DNA from: Sphingobacterium thalpophilum
GTDB lineage: Bacteria > Bacteroidota > Bacteroidia > Flavobacteriales > Flavobacteriaceae
DNA length: 8,050 nt
Assembly (NCBI GenBank): GCA_943328865.2
Contig: CALQBR020000047.1
Coordinates: 1 to 8,050 of the forward strand
Reading direction: 5' to 3'
The position numbers and the translations under genes were made by a program. The notes beneath the pieces are model-generated. The model was not told where the DNA came from and did no database searches. It worked only from the letters and a program-made list of their open reading frames with translations. This document shows positions 5,202-8,050 of this stretch, one piece after another. Within the stretch, counting starts at the first letter, position 1. Each line of letters starts with the position of its first letter.

Positions 5202-8050
5202 TTATTCGACAACAATACGTTTTACAACTCTTTGTATACCCTCTTGAACCGTCACAAGATAAACCCCTGATTGCACATTATCAAGTTGGAGATTTTGAGT
5301 AAACTGATCTGAGTTAGGATACGTATTACTCAGAATCTTTCTACCCATAATGTCGTGTACTAAAATAGTAATTTCATTATTGGAACTAGGACTAAATTGA
5401 ATAGTGAAATTCCCGCGATTGGGATTTGGATACAATACAAAATTTAGGAAGGTGTTTTCTTCAACTGACAAAGACTGTAGGGTACAAATGTTTAAACTCC
5501 AGCTATTTAATACGCCACCATCTTGATTAAAAGCATCTGCGATTTTAAGCGTCCAAGTACCTGTTGAATTGAGTCCATTAAAAACAGAAAGCGCTGATTT
5601 CGGCTGAACTGTTCCAGATATTCCCGGATTGGTGCCACAAACTACCGCTATTCCTGCATCATCAAAAGAAGCATTGATGTTTTGAATTGCAGTATCAGTA
5701 CAAGGTCGAGCATACAATTGCACCTGCGTTCCACTTGGACTAATTAAAGTGGCAGTCAAATCATTAATATAAGTATGCGTTACATTCATGGTAATATTAA
5801 CATCTGAAATGATTCCTCCATTTGTGATATTTAGTGTAGAAGTTATAGTTGGTGTTCCTGAAGCAGAAATTGTTATTGGAATATTGGCAGAAGCAGTTGC
5901 TAAACAAGAAATTTGTCCTGTCGTAAATTTATACGCATCACTGTAATTACCACTACAATTAGAACTTTTAGGAAGCACCCTCCAAAAGTAATCCGTTTCT
6001 GGCGAAAGACCAGATACAAGATAACTGGCTGTAGTAACATTGGCAGATTTTACTACAGTAGAAAAGGAATTGTCTGTTGCTACCTGAATATCGTATGAAA
6101 GGGCATTTGAATTGGCCACCCAAGTTAAGGATAATGAAGTGTTTTGTGTGGTAGCATTATTTGAAGGAGTGGTTAACGCCACACTAGAATTTAGTATTTC
6201 TAAATAAAAGGAAACTGCTTTAGTAGTGGACCCTGAAGTGGCATTCACTATTATATTATAAAGCCCCGGCACACTTGAATTGGTATTGCTAATAGTCATA
6301 GTCACATTACCTGAGGCGCTCATTGAGGCTGGCGAAAAAGTTGCCTTAGCTCCCACAGGAAGTCCTGTCGCACTATAACTAGTGGTGCCATTAAACCCTG
6401 ATAGGGTTGCATAAGGAAAACTAAAGGTTGCATCTGATCCTTGACAAGCTGATTTATTTTGTTCCTCAGCAGTGCCCGAAAATCCAATAGAAAAAGTCGA
6501 GGTTGCAGCAGCAATAGTAAAATTCACATTCGAAATATCGTAGAAAATATGATTGTAGCCCCTTACCATAATTCTATTATTCGCCCCAGGACTATTTGGA
6601 ACGGTGATGATTTCCGAACCATCATTTGGAACTTTACTAGCCAAGAGAACGGGATAGGTATTCCCGCCATCCTTAGATAAAAGAATATCTATATAGGTTG
6701 CATTAATGTTATTTGCTGTAGTACCTGCCACGGTCCAAGTTACTGTCTGGTTACTGCCTGGAATCCAAGAAACAGCAGCATTAGGACTCTCGACAAGAAA
6801 AGGACCTACACTTGCTGTAGTAATCACAACATTATCTCTTCCTGTTTGACCACCATTTGTAGTTACATTATCTCTAACTGTCAATGCAAAATTCATCGTT
6901 CTGGCAACAGTAGGTACTACTTCCCATGTTGGCGCTAAACTATTAGCAATTACGCTGGACAATCTAGGCATATAACGATCGGGCGAGGTCGTTGGAAGGT
7001 ATGATCTAAAATTAGGGCCAGAGGTGGCTCCTTGAACAGGAGGTTGCGTAGATGCTTCAGTATCTGTTTGTTCCCAGCAATAAGTTAGAGCGTTTCCGGT
7101 CGTTACATCAGTTGCACTCCCTTTTAAGATAAAGGCTGTACCATTTGGAATGGTATAATCCAACCCCGCATTTACGATAGGTGCACTATTGCTATTTGAA
7201 GTTGTTACTGCACAACTACCAGTTCCCGCAACGAATGCCGACATTTCCGCAATACTAACGGCATGAAAATGAGCATCAGATTTGTTTTGAATATTGGGCG
7301 AACAAACACCAGCATATCCCATGATGGTACTACCACTTCCTGGTTCAACAGCAGTTCCATCATTTCTATTGCAACTATTGTTTTGGGTGTGATTCGCACC
7401 AAACTGATGTCCCATTTCATGGGATACGTAATCTATATCATAGGCATCTCCAACTGGAGAAGAAGAACCTGTTATTCCACGTGCCTTACTGGACGAACAG
7501 GGAGAACGCAACTGTGCTAATCCTCCACCACCAGTACTAACTGTATGACCAATGTCGTAATTAGCAGAACCAATCGCAGCATTTATAACCGTTTGACTTT
7601 CATTAATTAATTTACTTGAAGTATCATTTGTGAAGGAATCAGAATCAATAAAGATTATTGCATCATTGTTAGCTACTAAATTCATCCGTAAAGACATATC
7701 TCTTTCGAAAATACCATTTACACGTGTCATCGTCACATTCATTGCAGCTAGAACTGCTGCCTTTTTTTGCGCTAAAGTTCCTGCTGAAAGTCGGGCTGCA
7801 TTAATATGAAAAGCCGCATACTCAATGGTACAAGCCATTGCTAATCGGTAAACTCTAAATTTACCATCACTAGCCCTTTGTTCCGTTTCAGTGGCCATTC
7901 TTAAACCTTCTGATGGTGCATCAGAAGTGTTTTCGACTAAACATTGAAAATTTCGGGTCGTTTGTATATCCGATTTGTTATATACCATATAATCTTTCAA
8001 ATCTTTGGTATAGGTATCTATAAATGAAGTTCCCTTATCTCCAGAGGTAG
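5202..8050 (-). CDS. Secreted reprolysin-like zinc metalloprotease with T9SS sorting domain (5' end outside window)
   Basis: The frame stays open to the right edge, so the N-terminus (signal peptide and most of the propeptide) is missing. The TTG at 8000 is an internal Leu codon. In residues counted from that TTG, the catalytic domain (about 45-265) carries the zinc motif HEMGHQFGANH (194-204, HExxHxxGxxH) and Met-turn IMGY (226-229), typical of metzincins of the reprolysin (M12B-like) group. A PKD/Ig-like module (about 272-396) and a beta domain (about 400-497) follow, then a poorly defined beta-rich stretch (500-603). Next come a fibronectin type III domain (about 605-695, ending YFWRVLPKS...YKFTTG), a P-domain (about 702-838, with NDLTATLISPSGTQVQL and GTWTLKIAD) and a T9SS type A sorting domain (about 855-932: YPNPNRGNF, DIMGRKIL, SGVYLVTV). 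The protein should be exported by Sec, cross the outer membrane by T9SS and be released or attached at the cell surface. The substrate is unknown. Confidence 0.96.
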   Translation of the reverse strand, partial: TSGDKGTSFIDTYTKDLKDYMVYNKSDIQTTRNFQCLVENTSDAPSEGLRMATETEQRASDGKFRVYRLAMACTIEYAAFHINAARLSAGTLAQKKAAVLAAMNVTMTRVNGIFERDMSLRMNLVANNDAIIFIDSDSFTNDTSSKLINESQTVINAAIGSANYDIGHTVSTGGGGLAQLRSPCSSSKARGITGSSSPVGDAYDIDYVSHEMGHQFGANHTQNNSCNRNDGTAVEPGSGSTIMGYAGVCSPNIQNKSDAHFHAVSIAEMSAFVAGTGSCAVTTSNSNSAPIVNAGLDYTIPNGTAFILKGSATDVTTGNALTYCWEQTDTEASTQPPVQGATSGPNFRSYLPTTSPDRYMPRLSSVIANSLAPTWEVVPTVARTMNFALTVRDNVTTNGGQTGRDNVVITTASVGPFLVESPNAAVSWIPGSNQTVTWTVAGTTANNINATYIDILLSKDGGNTYPVLLASKVPNDGSEIITVPNSPGANNRIMVRGYNHIFYDISNVNFTIAAATSTFSIGFSGTAEEQNKSACQGSDATFSFPYATLSGFNGTTSYSATGLPVGAKATFSPASMSASGNVTMTISNTNSSVPGLYNIIVNATSGSTTKAVSFYLEILNSSVALTTPSNNATTQNTSLSLTWVANSNALSYDIQVATDNSFSTVVKSANVTTASYLVSGLSPETDYFWRVLPKSSNCSGNYSDAYKFTTGQISCLATASANIPITISASGTPTITSTLNITNGGIISDVNITMNVTHTYINDLTATLISPSGTQVQLYARPCTDTAIQNINASFDDAGIAVVCGTNPGISGTVQPKSALSVFNGLNSTGTWTLKIADAFNQDGGVLNSWSLNICTLQSLSVEENTFLNFVLYPNPNRGNFTIQFSPSSNNEITILVHDIMGRKILSNTYPNSDQFTQNLQLDNVQSGVYLVTVQEGIQRVVKRIVVE

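Noticed and set aside
7205..7520. Overlapping 71- and 85-codon frames inside the protease gene
   Set aside because: Both fall inside the zinc-site-encoding part of the metalloprotease frame and show no independent protein features.
8000..8000. TTG at 8000 as the start of the metalloprotease
   Set aside because: The frame continues without a stop through all bases to 8050 with propeptide-like sequence, so the true start is outside the window.
1..8050. Mobile element, CRISPR array, prophage or defence system
   Set aside because: No transposase, integrase, regularly spaced repeats, target-site duplications or recognisable defence proteins were seen. The gene content is core housekeeping plus one secreted protease.

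Overview
The window looks like chromosomal core genome from a member of the Flavobacteriaceae, probably Flavobacterium or a close relative (inference). Four things point there. The DNA is AT-rich. Starts lack purine-rich Shine-Dalgarno sequences and sit behind A/T-rich leaders. Promoters of the Bacteroidota type (TAnnTTTG at -7, with or without TTG/TTTG about 17-21 bases further up) stand before most transcription units. The large protein on the right ends in a type IX secretion (T9SS) C-terminal sorting domain.

Layout, left to right. Positions 9-716 (+) encode a Crp/Fnr-family regulator with an N-terminal cysteine cluster, followed by a clear intrinsic terminator. Positions 983-1384 (+) encode methylmalonyl-CoA epimerase behind a perfect TATCTTTG -7 box. 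Two tRNA genes face each other at 1499-1572 (+, anticodon CAT, probably the tRNA-Ile2 that reads AUA) and 1740-1819 (-, tRNA-Leu, anticodon CAA). Each has its own promoter and terminator. Positions 2110-3690 (+) hold a two-gene operon: prs (PRPP synthetase) and the L25/Ctc ribosomal protein gene, closed by a strong terminator. A 185-base spacer with two perfect hairpins and noticeably higher GC follows. Then comes pth (peptidyl-tRNA hydrolase, 3929-4555, +) from its own promoter. An unrecognised small exported, probably lipid-anchored protein lies at 4628-5158 (+). A hairpin at 5160-5181 separates it from the convergent last gene. From 5202 to the right edge (-) runs a very large multidomain zinc metalloprotease exported by T9SS. 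Its N-terminus lies beyond the window.

Functionally, the left and middle parts are housekeeping: propionate/methylmalonyl metabolism, nucleotide precursor supply, and translation (two tRNAs, L25, Pth). The right edge is a secreted degradative enzyme. I see no mobile element, CRISPR array, defence system or other clear novel system. The points most worth a second look are the hairpin spacer before pth, the possible leaderless start of pth, the long prs leader with two mini-ORFs, the cysteine pattern of the regulator, and the unusual pairs in the tRNA-Leu.
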